The notes under the pieces are model-generated. The model was not told the origin of the DNA. It was given only the letters and a program-made list of their open reading frames with translations, and ran no database searches. Shown in pieces: positions 1 to 7,905 of a DNA stretch of 64,000 nt (position 1 is its first letter; each line of letters starts with the position of its first letter). The DNA comes from Ascidiaceihabitans sp034111945 (GTDB lineage Bacteria > Pseudomonadota > Alphaproteobacteria > Rhodobacterales > Rhodobacteraceae): positions 1-64,000 of the forward strand of contig JBLHSG010000019.1 of NCBI GenBank assembly GCA_047626725.1, written 5' to 3'. The translations under genes were made by a program, and so were the position numbers.

Positions 1-1625
1 CCGGCGTTTCCAAGACCTACCCGGGCGGCAAGAAATGCTTCGAAAACATCCACCTAAACTTCCTACCCGGTGTGAAAATCGGCGTCGTCGGGGCCAACGG
101 CTCTGGTAAATCAACCCTGATGAAGATCATGGCGGGCCTCGACAAAGACTTTACCGGCGAAGCATGGCACGCTGAAGGCGCCAAAGTTGGCTACCTGCCA
201 CAGGAACCAAAGCTGGACGAAACACTGACCGTACGTGAAAACGTAATGCTGGGCGTGGCCAAGAAAAAAGCCGTGCTGGACCGTTATAACGAACTGGCAA
301 TGAACTATTCTGACGAAACTGCCGACGAGATGGGCAAGCTTCAGGACCAGATCGACGCCGAAAACCTCTGGGATCTAGACTCCCAAATTGACGTCTCGTT
401 GGAAGCCCTGCGCTGCCCAGCCGATGACGCTGACATTGCATCACTCTCTGGTGGTGAAGCCCGCCGCGTCGCACTGTGCCAATTGCTGCTCGAAGCGCCA
501 GACATGCTGCTGCTTGATGAACCGACCAACCACTTGGACGCCGAAACAATCGCATGGCTGCAACAGCACCTGATGGATTACAAAGGCACCATCCTGATCG
601 TCACCCACGACCGTTACTTCCTTGATTCCATCACCAGCTGGATTCTGGAACTGGATCGCGGCAAAGGCGTGCCATGGGAAGGTAACTATTCCTCATGGAT
701 CGAACAAAAAGCCAAACGCCTGATGCAAGAAGCACGTGAAGACAAATCACGTCAAAAGACATTGCAGCGCGAACTGGAATGGATGCGCCAAGGGGCCAAA
801 GCCCGTCAGGCAAAATCCAAGGCACGGATCAGCTCTTATAACGAAATGGCCGACCAGTCCGAGCGCGAAAAGCTCACCTATGCTCAGATCGTCATCCCCA
901 ACGGTCAACGTCTTGGCAACAAGGTGATCGAGATCGAAGGGCTGAAAAAAGCCATGGGCGACAAGCTGTTGATTGACGGTTTGTCCCTGTCGATCCCACC
1001 GGGCGGCATCGTCGGCGTGATCGGGCCAAACGGCGCGGGTAAATCCACGTTGTTCAAAATGTTGACAGGCCAAGAAACCCCTGATGAGGGCACGGTCGAG
1101 ATCGGCAATACGGTTGAACTGTCCTACGTTGACCAATCGCGCGACGACCTGAACCCTGACGACAACGTGTGGGAAGCCATCTCAGGCGGTGCCGAATTGA
1201 TCGTGCTGGGCGACGCCGAAGTGAACTCGCGCGCCTACTGCTCGTCGTTCAATTTCAAGGGCAGCGACCAGCAGAAAAAAGTCGGCCTATTGTCCGGTGG
1301 TGAACGCAACCGTGTGCACATGGCGCGCTTGTTAAAAGACGGCGGCAACGTGCTGCTGCTCGATGAACCTACGAACGATCTGGACGTCGAAACACTGCGC
1401 GCTTTGGAAGACGCGCTTGTCGATTTCGCCGGTTGCGCGGTTGTTATCTCGCACGATCGCTTCTTCCTCGACCGTATTTGTACACACATGCTGGCGTTCG
1501 AAGGGGACTCGCACGTTGAATGGTTTGAGGGGAATTTCGAGGATTACGAAGAAGACAAGAAACGTCGTCTGGGTGCAGATGCCCTTGAACCCAAACGCCT
1601 TAAACACAAAAAGTTCTCCCGCTAG
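1..1625 (+). CDS. ettA: EttA, ABC-F translational throttle ATPase (5' end missing)
   Basis: Cytoplasmic ABC-F protein; family members bind the ribosomal E site and gate entry into elongation according to the ATP/ADP ratio. The reading frame is open from base 3, upstream of the first GTG at 72, and reads GVSKTYPGGKK, so the start lies left of the window and about 541 residues are visible. Two ATPase cassettes are seen: Walker A GANGSGKST and GPNGAGKST, signatures LSGGEARR and LSGGERNR, Walker B LLLDEPTNHLD and LLLDEPTNDLD. A charged linker around bases 690-880 joins them. There are no membrane segments, as expected for ABC-F. The tail is EPKRLKHKKFSR; a diverged copy of it lies at 1731-1775. 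Confidence 0.95.
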   Translation, partial: GVSKTYPGGKKCFENIHLNFLPGVKIGVVGANGSGKSTLMKIMAGLDKDFTGEAWHAEGAKVGYLPQEPKLDETLTVRENVMLGVAKKKAVLDRYNELAMNYSDETADEMGKLQDQIDAENLWDLDSQIDVSLEALRCPADDADIASLSGGEARRVALCQLLLEAPDMLLLDEPTNHLDAETIAWLQQHLMDYKGTILIVTHDRYFLDSITSWILELDRGKGVPWEGNYSSWIEQKAKRLMQEAREDKSRQKTLQRELEWMRQGAKARQAKSKARISSYNEMADQSEREKLTYAQIVIPNGQRLGNKVIEIEGLKKAMGDKLLIDGLSLSIPPGGIVGVIGPNGAGKSTLFKMLTGQETPDEGTVEIGNTVELSYVDQSRDDLNPDDNVWEAISGGAELIVLGDAEVNSRAYCSSFNFKGSDQQKKVGLLSGGERNRVHMARLLKDGGNVLLLDEPTNDLDVETLRALEDALVDFAGCAVVISHDRFFLDRICTHMLAFEGDSHVEWFEGNFEDYEEDKKRRLGADALEPKRLKHKKFSR

Positions 1626-1730
1626 GGAGAGCTGTTTGTGCTTAACGGATGGGTTCAAGGCGTGCGCGAAAGAGTGTTTGCAAAGCAAACGCGCGCAGCG
1701 GCACCCAGTTCGGAGGAGCGCAAACGGTGA

Positions 1731-1775
1731 GAGCCCAAGCGTTTGAAGCATAAAACTTTCATGCTGAGCGGGTAA
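1731..1775 (+). pseudogene. Diverged remnant of an ettA 3' end
   Basis: This stretch translates as EPKRLKHKTFMLSG-stop, against EPKRLKHKKFSR-stop at the true end of ettA 106 bases upstream. Nine of the first ten residues agree, while seven of those ten codons differ at the nucleotide level, mostly at synonymous third positions. It is therefore a diverged homologous tail and not a fresh tandem copy. A TGA immediately precedes it (1728-1730), so it is not translated as part of a longer frame. It may be left from recombination with a related allele or from insertion at the ettA end. The bases between (1626-1730) hold an imperfect stem at 1663-1697 and no gene. Confidence 0.55.
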
Positions 1776-1794
1776 TTGGATCACTGAATCTAGA

Positions 1795-1841
1795 AATTGG
1801 ACCAAATCAATCCCCCCACGGTTGATTGACTTGGTCCAATT
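1795..1841. repeat. 18-bp inverted repeat upstream of the SIR2-like gene
   Basis: Arms 1795-1812 (AATTGGACCAAATCAATC) and 1824-1841 (GATTGACTTGGTCCAATT) are complementary with one mismatch, around an 11-base C-rich loop. No T-run follows, so it is a poor intrinsic terminator. A -35-like TTGACT (1826-1831) falls inside the right arm, which suggests an operator or a structured promoter element for the gene at 1879. Confidence 0.8.
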
Positions 1842-1849
1842 ACTACTTA

Positions 1850-1867
1850 GTAAGAATAGTTTCTTAC
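1850..1867. repeat. Perfect 7-bp dyad overlapping the ribosome-binding site
   Basis: GTAAGAA-TAGT-TTCTTAC is a perfect dyad. Its last bases run into the Shine-Dalgarno-like ACGAGG at 1866-1871, seven bases before the ATG at 1879. It could be a protein-binding site or an RNA stem that limits translation of the SIR2-like gene. Confidence 0.6.
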
Positions 1868-1878
1868 GAGGTATTTTT

Positions 1879-2868
1879 ATGGCCAGAAATGTTATTTTAT
1901 TCGGCAATGGACTTGGTCGAGCAATCGACAACGATTTTTATTCTATCAAACGCGTTCTGCAGTCTTCTTGGGACAACGAAGCAGTTCTAAATGAACAACA
2001 ACGAAGGCTCATTTGCGACTGCCTTCCTCAAGAATTAATTGAAGGCGAACTAAAAGCCCCGACTTCAGAACCTGAGCTCTCAAACCTCCAAAAAGTAATG
2101 GATGCATGTGACACGATAAGAGAATTTGAAAATGAAGATGCCAACGAACAATGGCTGTCTCAACATGGAAGCAGCTTTCCAATTGCTATTCGCCGCTATT
2201 TCCATCACGCGGCAAGCCTTTTTCATCAAGGTGACAAATGTTTACCTGAAGACTTTGCAAAACCCTTACGACAATTTATTTACAATTCGGGTCCAGACAT
2301 CGTCACCCTTAATTACGACGATCTTCTTTACGAAGCATTTTCTGGAACACCAGTTTTCGCGAAGCATTTTTTAAGAGACGGGTTCTTTGGTGGTAAGTTA
2401 GATTTTGCCAGACAAGAAGGCTATTTCAATGCGAATCGTGAGGGCTGGTTTTTACACCTACATGGGTCACCTTTATTCGTAACGAGGGAAGGAGAACCCC
2501 GAAAAATTACTCGCGACAGGCTTGGAGAGTACGCTGGAGAAAACAGCTTCCATATCGTTTTGACTAATGCAGACTCAAAGCCATCAGTTATTGAGAATTC
2601 ATCGATTTTGAGTCAATATTGGGGGAAACTAGGCGGATTACTTCGCGATGCTAAAAGTATTACTCTTTTTGGGTATGGAGGCGGAGACACGCATCTGAAC
2701 AACCTTATCGGCTTGAACGATGCAGCACATATTCGCATTATTTGCAGAAGCGATGAAAACACTGAGGCTCAACTCAAAACAAAGTGGCGAAATCTGCTAA
2801 GAGCAGCAGATGAGCAGTCGACTGAAATCGTCATGTTGGAAAAGTTAACGGACTTTGATGACTGGTAA
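1879..2868 (+). CDS. SIR2-like protein, possible defence gene
   Basis: A 329-residue protein that looks like the SIR2-like (SIR2_2/DUF4917-type) fold: an N-terminal nucleotide-loop motif ILFGNGLG at residues 5-12, TLNYDDLLYEAF near the middle in the place of the sirtuin TxNxD motif, LHLHGSPLF with the candidate histidine, and LFGYGGGDTHLNNL near the end. Related domains deplete NAD in phage defence; that role here is inference. There is no signal peptide or membrane segment. I start it at ATG 1879 (ACGAGG seven bases upstream) and not at TTG 1822, which lies inside the inverted repeat. The gene is visibly more A+T-rich than its neighbours, stands alone without an obvious partner, and adjoins an ettA-tail remnant, all signs of transfer. 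Confidence 0.6.
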   Translation: MARNVILFGNGLGRAIDNDFYSIKRVLQSSWDNEAVLNEQQRRLICDCLPQELIEGELKAPTSEPELSNLQKVMDACDTIREFENEDANEQWLSQHGSSFPIAIRRYFHHAASLFHQGDKCLPEDFAKPLRQFIYNSGPDIVTLNYDDLLYEAFSGTPVFAKHFLRDGFFGGKLDFARQEGYFNANREGWFLHLHGSPLFVTREGEPRKITRDRLGEYAGENSFHIVLTNADSKPSVIENSSILSQYWGKLGGLLRDAKSITLFGYGGGDTHLNNLIGLNDAAHIRIICRSDENTEAQLKTKWRNLLRAADEQSTEIVMLEKLTDFDDW

Positions 2869-2977
2869 TACGCGTGCCATGGCCACTAAGGCGGCAAACG
2901 TAAGGCGTTTACACACAGTTATTTTCCGAAAAACTTTCCCCCTCAAAACCTCTTCCATGCGTTACCATGTCTAAATC

Positions 2978-3442
2978 ATGAACCGTAGAACCTTTACCGC
3001 CTCCATCGCCGCGCTGTTTGCGGCCCCTGCCATGCCTATGGCCTCTGTCGCGATGCCCACCGCAGTATCCGCGACCCTGACCCAGCATTTCGCACGCGCA
3101 AAGCTCCTCGCACGGTGTCACGACCGCGCCTCGCCCGAGATGTTCATGCGCTTGATGAAGCTCGATGGTGAGACCGCCAATGGCCTGTTCAATCTGCTCA
3201 AGGACAAAAACGTCATCGGTCACGGCGTCGATGGAATTGCCCGTGCGATTAATCCGCTGAACACCCACTGCGTCCCGAACGAAGCCGTGAAGGCGCGCGA
3301 CCTTGCTAAGATGACAACTGACATCGCAAAACGCGTGCGTGAAATGGCCAAACGGCGTCTAGAAGCCGTCGAAAAAGAGCTGCCAGAAGACGTGGCCGAG
3401 GTGGAAATAGACGCATCTGACGAACAAAAAACCGAGACATAG
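2978..3442 (+). CDS. Exported protein of unknown function, Tat-like signal
   Basis: A 154-residue protein that I do not recognise. The N-terminus MNRRTFTASIAALFAAPAMP looks like a twin-arginine or Sec signal peptide with an Ala-rich core. It is followed by a helical, charged mature domain of about 120 residues ending in a very acidic tail (EVEIDASDEQKTET). Two cysteines are present in the mature part (HD-flanked C near residue 47 and NTHC). The opening closely resembles that of the transpeptidase at 4123 (MHRRTFVAS), so both probably act in the periplasm. It stands alone, with no operon partner. Confidence 0.65.
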   Translation: MNRRTFTASIAALFAAPAMPMASVAMPTAVSATLTQHFARAKLLARCHDRASPEMFMRLMKLDGETANGLFNLLKDKNVIGHGVDGIARAINPLNTHCVPNEAVKARDLAKMTTDIAKRVREMAKRRLEAVEKELPEDVAEVEIDASDEQKTET

Positions 3443-3767
3443 GACGGTTTGCCGCACCGAAGTGCGTTTGTTTGAACACATCTCAAAAAGGCCACACGCT
3501 AAAGGTGTAGCGCCTATTATTTATTATAATTCAAATACTTAAGTGAATAAAATCAACCAAAACCACCACGGCAAGACCTTGCTCAAAACTGCACAAACCG
3601 CACGCCCCCCTTGCAAGAATCAAAAACAGGCGCCATATCCAGCAGTGCAAACGTTATTCTTTTTCGACCCGCTGTCTCGTTTATTCGTCTTCAGTCTATC
3701 GATCACAGACCGACCACGCCGGGCCATCGCACTCTCGCGGATGGCAATAAACTTGGAGACTACGGAT
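3443..3767 (+). other. Intergenic region, probable promoter and long leader of the cold-shock gene
   Basis: This stretch of about 325 bases holds no convincing gene; the open frame continuous with the cold-shock protein has atypical composition. It contains a small stem CGCTA/TAGCG near 3498-3513, followed by an A+T-rich tract (about 3515-3545) that could hold the promoter. A long untranslated leader is common for cold-shock mRNAs, so this may be a temperature-responsive 5' UTR; that is inference. Confidence 0.4.
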
Positions 3768-3974
3768 ATGGCTACTGGCACCGTAAAATGGTTCAACACA
3801 ACAAAAGGTTTCGGCTTTATCGCACCTGATGGCGGATCTAAAGATGTGTTTGTACACATTTCTGCCGTTGAGCGCGCAGGCCTAACAGGCTTGGCCGACA
3901 ACCAAAAAGTAACATTCGACATCGAAGCCGGCCGTGACGGTCGTGAATCTGCGACAAACATCGCGCTTTCCTAA
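3768..3974 (+). CDS. Cold-shock domain protein (CspA family)
   Basis: A 68-residue single cold-shock domain that binds single-stranded nucleic acid and acts as an RNA chaperone. It opens MATGTVKWFN and carries RNP1 (KGFGFI) and RNP2 (VFVHIS). The length is normal for the family. The start ATG 3768 is preceded by GGAG at 3755-3758; an in-frame ATG at 3741 lacks a good ribosome site and would add nine non-family residues. The gene is monocistronic and ends at a strong terminator (4019-4050). Confidence 0.93.
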   Translation: MATGTVKWFNTTKGFGFIAPDGGSKDVFVHISAVERAGLTGLADNQKVTFDIEAGRDGRESATNIALS

Positions 3975-4018
3975 GCTTCGTATCTGACCTTTCTTTAGGT
4001 CTGTTACACGAGAAATTG

Positions 4019-4050
4019 ACCGGCCCTTCTGCATGGAGGGCCGGTTTTTT
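4019..4050 (+). terminator. Rho-independent terminator of the cold-shock gene
   Basis: A nine-base-pair stem, ACCGGCCCT with AGGGCCGGT, has a nine-base loop and is followed by six T. It lies 45 bases after the cold-shock stop codon. Confidence 0.9.
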
Positions 4051-4122
4051 GTATCATAGGGTTGCTTAATAAGCGGAAAATGGCAGTAATTTCACCAGTC
4101 ATTTTTAGTTAGGGAGCATCCA

Positions 4123-4674
4123 ATGCACCGCCGTACCTTTGTCGCCAGCGCGCTTGCCGCCGCCACACTGCCACAGGTTTTGTCAGCACAAACCGTCGTT
4201 TTTGACCCCACCCCACAAGAGGTGCGCATCAAGAAACAATTTGCACCGGGCCAATTGCTGATCCTACCGCGCAGCTATTATCTGTATTTCGTCACCGAAG
4301 AACGCAAAGCAATCCGCTATGGCGTCGGTGTTGGGCGCGCCGGCCTGGAATTCACCGGCACCGCGACGATTGACGTCAAAAAAGAATGGCCAACATGGCG
4401 CCCGACAAACGAGATGATCGAGCGTGATCCGGGTGCCTACGCCCGTTTCATCGGCAATACCGAAGCACAACCAGGCGGGCCATCTAATCCGCTAGGCGCG
4501 CGCGCGTTGTATTTGTTCCAAAACGGCAAGGACACGTATTTCCGCATCCATGGCACGACGCAGCCGGATTCCATCGGCAAATCGGTATCAAACGGCTGCA
4601 TTCGTATGCTGAATGAACACGTCAAAGACCTGTATCAACGTGTGCCATTGGGCACCGTCGTCACTGTTTTGTAA
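4123..4674 (+). CDS. L,D-transpeptidase (ErfK/YbiS/YkuD family)
   Basis: A 183-residue periplasmic enzyme. YkuD-domain proteins make 3-3 crosslinks in peptidoglycan or attach lipoproteins to it through a cysteine acyl-enzyme. An N-terminal signal with twin arginines (MHRRTFVAS...LSAQ) is followed by one YkuD domain. The catalytic motif is complete: His143 in RIHGTTQP and Cys159 in SNGCIRM. GGPSNPLGARALYL is the usual approach to the active site. The gene is monocistronic. A preference among crosslinking, anchoring or hydrolysis cannot be told from sequence. Confidence 0.92.
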   Translation: MHRRTFVASALAAATLPQVLSAQTVVFDPTPQEVRIKKQFAPGQLLILPRSYYLYFVTEERKAIRYGVGVGRAGLEFTGTATIDVKKEWPTWRPTNEMIERDPGAYARFIGNTEAQPGGPSNPLGARALYLFQNGKDTYFRIHGTTQPDSIGKSVSNGCIRMLNEHVKDLYQRVPLGTVVTVL

Positions 4675-4694
4675 GCGACTGGGATCGATGTGGT

Positions 4695-4943
4695 TTAGGC
4701 CGCGTCGATCTTTTCTTCGACCGATGTGATGGGCGTTGGGGCTGGCAAGGCAAGCGCCTCGTCTGGCATTTGATCGGGCAGCGTCAGATTGATCGCGCCT
4801 GTTTCCGGATCAATTGTGATCAATGGTTTGACGGATAGGCCGGCAACAACGGTGTTCAATTCAGCCAGGGCACGCGTGATCGTATCACGCTGAGTTTCGA
4901 GCGGTTTGGCCGGTGCGAATTTTCCAAATAGGTGTTTGAACAT
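4695..4943 (-). CDS. Small protein of unknown function
   Basis: An 82-residue protein, MFKHLFGKFAP at the start and rich in Pro, Leu and Thr towards the end (LALPAPTPITSVEEKIDAA). No membrane segment or known motif is seen. AAGGGG lies about seven bases before the ATG, which supports expression. It converges with the transpeptidase gene and lies downstream of the pyrimidine-importer terminator, so it is probably its own unit. Confidence 0.6.
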   Translation of the reverse strand: MFKHLFGKFAPAKPLETQRDTITRALAELNTVVAGLSVKPLITIDPETGAINLTLPDQMPDEALALPAPTPITSVEEKIDAA

Positions 4944-5049
4944 CTTTATCCCCTTAAAATTAACTTTGACCTGTTATGACAGTTTGCTCAGGATCTCTCA
5001 GGGGAAAGAGATGCCGCACGTCCCCATGGATTATAGAATTTCAGGCCAT

Positions 5050-5078
5050 AAAAAAGGGCCAGCGCAGTGCGCCAGCCC
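5050..5078 (-). terminator. Terminator of the pyrimidine catabolism/import operon
   Basis: Read on the minus strand, an 11-bp stem (two G-T wobbles) with a one-base apex in the DNA alignment is followed by six T. It sits just after the stop of the substrate-binding protein gene at 5107. Confidence 0.85.
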
Positions 5079-5106
5079 AAAATCATCGTGATATTTAACG
5101 TGTAAC

Positions 5107-6096
5107 TTAGTTCAACGCTTTGTCGCTGATGACGTGTGTCCAAGCCCCTTCAGGCGCTTTGGTGATCACTGGATCAGATCCACCAGACAACAACGCAGCC
5201 ACTGTGCGTTCGTAATCTGCTGGGTCCAACGCGCCATTGCTGCCGGCTGTTAGTTTGGCAACTTCACGCATCATGCGGCGCTGGTGCTTTTCAGTTTGGG
5301 CACCAGACGCATCGTTTTCCAAAATGATATCCGCGGCCTCGTCAGGGTTTGCCTCGGCGTATTTCCAGCCCTTCATGGATGCGCGTACGAAACGAACCAT
5401 TTTGTCTTCGAACTCTGCGTCAGACAGCTTGTCTTCGAGAACATAAAGCCCGTCTTCAAGTGTCGCGACGCCCTGTTCTTCGTATTTGAACACGTTCAGA
5501 TCGTCAGGCGTTAGGCCCGCATCAATGATCTGCCAGTATTCGTTGTACGTCATGGTTGAGACGCAGGCCGCTTGCCCTTGCAGGATCGGATCAACGTTAA
5601 AGCCCTGCTTCAGAACAGTGACACCTTCGGCGCTGCCATCTGTGGGAATGCCAAGTTTGCTCATCCAGCTGAGGAACGGGAATTCGTTGCCAAAGAACCA
5701 AACACCCAGCGTTTTGCCCGGGAAATCATCGGTGGTGGCCACGCCTGCATCTTTGCGGCAGGTCAACATCATGCCGGACGATTTGAAGGGCTGCGCGATG
5801 TTCACCATCGCCAAACCTTTTTCGCGCGCGGCCAAAGCGGATGGCATCCAATCAACGGTTACATCAGCGCCGCCGCCCGCCAAAACTTGGGTCGGGGCAA
5901 TGTCAGGGCCGCCTGGTTTGATTGTCACATTCAGGTCTTCGGCCTCGTAAAACCCTTTGTCCAGCGCGACGTAGTAGCCTGCGAATTGTGCCTGCGTGAC
6001 CCATTTCAGTTGCAGCGTCACATCATCAGCGGCTTGAGCCAATGTGCCCCAAACAGTCAGTGCCGTGGCAGCGGCAACATGTCCAAAAATCTTCAT
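5107..6096 (-). CDS. ABC transporter substrate-binding protein (NMT1/THI5-like), pyrimidine-type import
   Basis: A 329-residue periplasmic receptor. The N-terminus MKIFGHVAAATALTVWGTLAQA is a signal peptide. The mature part has the NMT1/SsuA-like pattern: LQLKWVTQAQFAGYYVALDKGFY, then GGPDIAPTQVLAGGGADVTV. Such receptors bind thiamine-pyrimidine precursors, sulfonates or related small molecules. Here it is the last gene of an operon with dihydropyrimidinase and ureidopropionase, so a pyrimidine, hydantoin or ureido compound is the likely ligand (inference). AGGAGA precedes the ATG. A terminator follows at 5050-5078. Confidence 0.85.
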   Translation of the reverse strand: MKIFGHVAAATALTVWGTLAQAADDVTLQLKWVTQAQFAGYYVALDKGFYEAEDLNVTIKPGGPDIAPTQVLAGGGADVTVDWMPSALAAREKGLAMVNIAQPFKSSGMMLTCRKDAGVATTDDFPGKTLGVWFFGNEFPFLSWMSKLGIPTDGSAEGVTVLKQGFNVDPILQGQAACVSTMTYNEYWQIIDAGLTPDDLNVFKYEEQGVATLEDGLYVLEDKLSDAEFEDKMVRFVRASMKGWKYAEANPDEAADIILENDASGAQTEKHQRRMMREVAKLTAGSNGALDPADYERTVAALLSGGSDPVITKAPEGAWTHVISDKALN

Positions 6097-6136
6097 TTCG
6101 TTCTCTCCTAGTTGGTTTTCGTTTTCTTATTCTTAG

Positions 6137-6985
6137 TTAGTTGACCCGTCCTCGTTGGGACGGATGCCAAAACGTAACGGCTTTTTCGATCAACGCAATT
6201 GCACCATAGAATGCAGAACCGGCGATGGCGGCAACGACAATTTCCGCCCAGACCAAATCCAGCGCAAGTTGGCCCACGGATGTCGATATTCGAAACCCCA
6301 TGCCCTTAATCGGCGAGCCAAAGAATTCCGCAACAATCGCGCCAATCAGCGCCAGCGTCGAGGCAATCTTGAGCCCGTTAAAGATAAACGGCATCGCCGC
6401 TGGCAGGCGTAATTTAATCAACGACGTCCATCGGCTCGCACCGTACGTGCGCATCAAATCGCGCTGCATCGCGTCGCTGGCTTGCAGCCCTTGCACCGTG
6501 TTCACCAGTACCGGAAAGAACACCATGACCACGACAACAGCCGCCTTAGATTGCCAATCGAACCCGAACCACATGACTAGGATCGGGGCCATACCGACGA
6601 TAGGAAGTGCCGCGACAAAGTTGCCAACAGGCAGCAATCCGCGTTTCAGGAAATCATATCGATCCATGACAATGGCCAAAAGGAACGCGGAACTACAGCC
6701 GATGATGTACCCGCTGAGCGCACCCTTGATCACGGTCTGCACAAAATCCACCCACAGGATCGACGTTGAGGCCGCAAACCGGATCGCAATCGCGGATGGT
6801 GGCGGCAACAAAATCGGGCTTATCTCAAAGCCGCGCACGACCCCTTCCCAAATAGCGACCAGTGTCAGGCCAAAGATGACCGGCACGATCAGGGACAACA
6901 CCCGTGTTTTTGGCAATCGCGATAGACGAACGTTTAGCGCCCATCCTGCGACCCAGATTATTACTGCAAAAGCCAGCCACCCCAT
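6137..6985 (-). CDS. ABC transporter permease, pyrimidine-type importer (subunit 2)
   Basis: A 282-residue inner-membrane protein with about six hydrophobic segments. The EAA loop is seen as RTYGASRWTSLIKLRLPAAM, the contact site for the ATPase. The first transmembrane span is MGWLAFAVIIWVAGWAL. I start it at ATG 6985, which overlaps the TGA of the upstream permease (ATGA), instead of at an earlier in-frame codon at 7048. It pairs with the permease at 6985-7848 as a heterodimer of the SsuC/TauC type. Confidence 0.88.
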   Translation of the reverse strand: MGWLAFAVIIWVAGWALNVRLSRLPKTRVLSLIVPVIFGLTLVAIWEGVVRGFEISPILLPPPSAIAIRFAASTSILWVDFVQTVIKGALSGYIIGCSSAFLLAIVMDRYDFLKRGLLPVGNFVAALPIVGMAPILVMWFGFDWQSKAAVVVVMVFFPVLVNTVQGLQASDAMQRDLMRTYGASRWTSLIKLRLPAAMPFIFNGLKIASTLALIGAIVAEFFGSPIKGMGFRISTSVGQLALDLVWAEIVVAAIAGSAFYGAIALIEKAVTFWHPSQRGRVN

Positions 6986-7848
6986 CACGCCATCCCCATC
7001 CGACGCAAGATCACGCGCTGTAAAATTCCGATAATCCCGACAAGGCACGCGGCCAAAGTCGCTGCCATAATCAAGGCCGACCAGATCTGAATGGTCTGTC
7101 CATAATAGCTGCCCGCCAGCAGTCGCGCACCTAGGCCGGCAACCGCGCCTGTAGGCAGTTCGCTGACAATTGCGCCAACCAATGACGCCGCCATCGCGAT
7201 CTTAAGTGATGTGAAAAAGTAGGGCATCGAAGACGGCAAACGCAGCCGCCAAAACGTCTGTGCACTTGATGCATTCCACGTGCGCATTTGATCAAGCTGC
7301 ATCAAATCAGGTGACCGCAACCCTTTGACCATACCGACGACCACAGGGAAAAATGACAGGTACATCGACACGATTGCTTTGGGTAACAAACCCGAAATTC
7401 CGATCGCGTTCAAAACCAAAATGACCATCGGCGCAATCGCAATGATCGGGATGGTTTGACTGGCAATGACCCACGGCATCACGCTCATGTCCATCGTCCG
7501 GTTGTAGACAATGCCCACCGCCAACAAGGTGCCCAAAACTGTGCCCAATGCGAACCCCAAAAAGGTCGGGCCGAGTGTGATCCACGAATGGTAAACCAAC
7601 GATCGTTTCGAGGTGATCTTTTTCGCAAATGTCGTTTTATAAATCTCTGCCCCAACTTGATGTGGGGCCGGTAATTTCGGCTTTTCCTGCGACCACGTGT
7701 CAGCGATCAATTCAGACGTGCTAAGGGTCACGTCCGCGCGCTTGGCCTTGTCATGCGCCCACGCGGCGTTCAGGAAAATTGCCGCCACATACCAGATCGC
7801 AAAAATCGCGATGACGACTGTCATGACCGGGACAAAAGCGCGCCTCAT
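6985..7848 (-). CDS. ABC transporter permease, pyrimidine-type importer (subunit 1)
   Basis: A 287-residue inner-membrane permease. The N-terminal span MRRAFVPVMTVVIAIFAIWY is followed by a periplasmic stretch and a BPD_transp_1 core; its EAA loop reads MRTWNASSAQTFWRLRLP. The start is ATG 7848; a TTG at 7890 in the same frame would add 14 residues. Its stop overlaps the start of the second permease by one base, so the two are translationally coupled. Confidence 0.86.
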   Translation of the reverse strand: MRRAFVPVMTVVIAIFAIWYVAAIFLNAAWAHDKAKRADVTLSTSELIADTWSQEKPKLPAPHQVGAEIYKTTFAKKITSKRSLVYHSWITLGPTFLGFALGTVLGTLLAVGIVYNRTMDMSVMPWVIASQTIPIIAIAPMVILVLNAIGISGLLPKAIVSMYLSFFPVVVGMVKGLRSPDLMQLDQMRTWNASSAQTFWRLRLPSSMPYFFTSLKIAMAASLVGAIVSELPTGAVAGLGARLLAGSYYGQTIQIWSALIMAATLAACLVGIIGILQRVILRRMGMA

Positions 7849-7905
7849 GTGCGATCTGCCTTGGCCATTTTCAGCCGCCCGTTTTGGCAAAAAACGCCCA
7901 TTGCG

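Noticed and set aside
1663..1697. Imperfect stem-loop after ettA as a terminator
   Set aside because: The inner stem GTTTGC/GCAAAC is perfect but the outer stem is asymmetric and no T-run follows; not called as a terminator.
1822..1878. TTG start giving a 348-residue SIR2-like protein
   Set aside because: The codon lies inside the loop and right arm of the inverted repeat, has no ribosome site, and the added residues lack similarity to the fold; ATG 1879 has ACGAGG at the right distance.
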